Origin: Lachnospiraceae bacterium
GTDB taxonomy: Bacteria > Bacillota > Clostridia > Lachnospirales > Lachnospiraceae
Length of the DNA stretch: 7,089 bases
Assembly: GCA_017651385.1 (NCBI GenBank)
Contig: JAGCCY010000120.1
Span: 1 to 7,089 of the forward strand
Direction of reading: 5' to 3'
The notes under the pieces are model-generated. The model ran no database searches and had not been told where the DNA came from. It saw only the letters and a program-made list of their open reading frames with translations. Within the stretch, counting starts at the first letter, position 1. The number at the start of each line of letters is the position of its first letter. Of the stretch, positions 5,669 through 7,089 are shown one piece after another. A program made the translations under genes and the position numbers.

Positions 5669-6565
5669 GTGAAGAAACTAAATCACAGGCAAAAGACCGA
5701 GATTATGTGGGGGCTATTTATGATAGCCCCCGTTACCATCGGTCTTATCATTTTCTATTTTTACCCGTTTTTCAGGGTTATAAGAGACAGTTTTCATAAT
5801 ATCGGCTCATTTGACAGAGATCTGGGCTTTGTGGGGATCGATAATTACTCTGCGATGTTTAAGGATCAGGAGATGTGGCTGGCTCTGGGGAATACTTTTA
5901 AGTATGTCGTTATCATTGTGCCTATGTCGCTGCTTTTTGCATTGCTGATCGCAGTTTTGCTGAATGCAAAGGTCAAAGGCCTGTCTGTTTTTCGTGTTAT
6001 CTATTTTCTGCCGGCGATCACCATGTCCGTAGCCGTATCAATGGTATGGCGCTGGATCTATAACGGTGATTACGGTGTGATCAACGGTGTCTTAAATGCA
6101 TTGGGTATGACTCCCCATTTATGGCTTTCCGACAAAAGTACAGCTCTTTTTTGTATATGTACGGTCGCGATCTGGACCAATGTCGGATATTATATGATAA
6201 TCCTGCTTGCCGGGATACAGGGTATTTCAAAGGGGTATTACGAGGCTGCCGAGATCGATGGCGCCACGGGAATTCAAAAGTTTTTCAAGATCACGCTTCC
6301 TTTACTTACTCCCACAATTTTCTATGTTGTTATCATGCTTGTAATTTCCACGTTTCAGATCTTCGGTGAGATCTATATGATGATAGATCAGAAAGCCGTT
6401 GCAATGAAGTATACGCAATCGATAGTCATGCATTTCTATCGATCTGCTTTTTCTTATTCCAAGAAAGGCTATGCATCAGCTGTTGCAGTATTATTGTTTG
6501 TGATCATTATGACGCTTACGGTATTTCAGATGAAGATGCAGAAGAAATGGGTGAATTACGAATAA
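5669..6565 (+). CDS. Sugar ABC transporter permease, MalF/UgpA-like (CUT1 family)
   Basis: This 298-residue membrane protein has six predicted helices at about 12-34, 74-98, 107-130, 158-181, 213-238 and 268-288. The cytoplasmic EAA loop, where the ATPase docks, is at 190-212: YYEAAEIDGATG followed by FFKITLPLLTP, the standard binding-protein-dependent permease signature. It is of usual size for the shorter MalF-like subunits and would pair with the next gene's product to form the channel. Translation starts at GTG 5669, 29 nt after the binding-protein stop, with no terminator between them. The stop TAA overlaps the next ATG by one base. Nothing looks broken. Confidence 0.95.
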   Translation: MKKLNHRQKTEIMWGLFMIAPVTIGLIIFYFYPFFRVIRDSFHNIGSFDRDLGFVGIDNYSAMFKDQEMWLALGNTFKYVVIIVPMSLLFALLIAVLLNAKVKGLSVFRVIYFLPAITMSVAVSMVWRWIYNGDYGVINGVLNALGMTPHLWLSDKSTALFCICTVAIWTNVGYYMIILLAGIQGISKGYYEAAEIDGATGIQKFFKITLPLLTPTIFYVVIMLVISTFQIFGEIYMMIDQKAVAMKYTQSIVMHFYRSAFSYSKKGYASAVAVLLFVIIMTLTVFQMKMQKKWVNYE

Positions 6566-7089
6566 TGAAAACGAAAAAGATTAAGGCTTCCAGGATTTTA
6601 ACATATGTGATCTTGATAGGCGGAGTTTTGATCGCTGTTTTCCCGTTTATCTGGATGATACTCACGTCATTCAAGACAAATGCGGAAGCATTGAGCATAC
6701 CGCCGACGATCTTTCCTGAGAAAATAAACTGGGAAGGCTATAAACATGTACTGACAGGCCTTCCGTTTGTAAAAATATACTTAAATACGATCATTTCAGC
6801 CGTTATCATAGTTACGGCCCAGCTGGTATTCTGCGCGATGTCGGGATATGCCTATGCCAGGATAAACTTTCCTTTCAAGAACATCCTGTTTACGTTAACT
6901 CTTGCGGTCCTGATGGTACCCGGAACGTTCTTTATCCTTCCGCAGTACCGTATCATCAACAGACTCGGACTTTTAAATACGATCCCGGCACTGTTCCTGC
7001 CAAATCTGTTTTCGGCGATGGGAACCTTTCTGTTAAGACAGTTCTTTTTATCGCTTCCGCAGGAACTTGAAGACGCGGCATACATAGAC
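6565..7089 (+). CDS. Sugar ABC transporter permease, MalG/UgpE-like (CUT1 family), 3' partial
   Basis: The frame is open from ATG 6565 to the window edge, giving 175 residues out of the roughly 270-300 usual for the family. Helix 1 is at about 11-35 (ending in IWMILTSFKT, a typical MalG-type N-terminal signature), with further helices at about 71-95, 105-128 and 138-158. The sequence is cut just as the EAA loop begins (LPQELEDAAYID). The ATG shares its A with the upstream TAA stop (TAATG), and there is no strong ribosome-binding site, so translation should be coupled to the first permease. Together with that protein it would form the transmembrane pore. No ATPase gene is seen before the window ends; it may lie downstream or be a shared MsmK/MsiK-type subunit encoded elsewhere. 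Confidence 0.95.
   Translation, partial: MKTKKIKASRILTYVILIGGVLIAVFPFIWMILTSFKTNAEALSIPPTIFPEKINWEGYKHVLTGLPFVKIYLNTIISAVIIVTAQLVFCAMSGYAYARINFPFKNILFTLTLAVLMVPGTFFILPQYRIINRLGLLNTIPALFLPNLFSAMGTFLLRQFFLSLPQELEDAAYID

Overview
The window looks like chromosomal DNA from an anaerobic Firmicute of the Clostridia, most likely a Lachnospiraceae relative (Butyrivibrio or Pseudobutyrivibrio type). The base composition is moderate and AT-leaning, with strong GGAG-type ribosome-binding sites. The gene content fits: a LytTR plus DUF3021 pair, a lipoprotein sugar-binding protein with an LAGC lipobox, MalF/MalG-type permeases and a LacI-family regulator. The genus is inference from gene style, not from a marker gene.

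Left block (1-2870, + strand). Five genes run head to tail. They are the C-terminal part of a membrane-anchored serine hydrolase of the beta-lactamase/PBP4* type, a stand-alone LytTR DNA-binding regulator, and a four-helix DUF3021 membrane protein. After a 52-nt gap come a small protein with four VYAGP motifs and a C-terminal zinc ribbon, and a radical SAM/SPASM enzyme. Three of the four junctions are overlaps (11, 4 and 11 nt). The block ends in a strong hairpin that also holds the enzyme's stop codon. The first three genes resemble a LytTR regulatory system, in which a membrane partner restrains a LytTR regulator. The last two look like a peptide or protein substrate with its radical SAM modifying enzyme. 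This pair is the most interesting part of the window: a candidate multi-core RiPP or protein-modification system.

Right block (2954-7089). A LacI-family repressor on the - strand converges on the left block and shares its terminator. It is transcribed divergently from a CUT1-type carbohydrate ABC transport operon made of a substrate-binding lipoprotein, a first permease and a second permease cut by the window edge. The 313-nt divergent region contains a near-consensus sigma-A promoter for the repressor (TTTACA-N17-TATAAT). A 17-bp perfect palindrome lies across its -35 box, which suggests autorepression. A second, imperfect site sits just before the transporter genes. No ATPase gene is present here. 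The sugar cannot be named from sequence alone.

There are no RNA genes, insertion sequences or CRISPR arrays that I can see.
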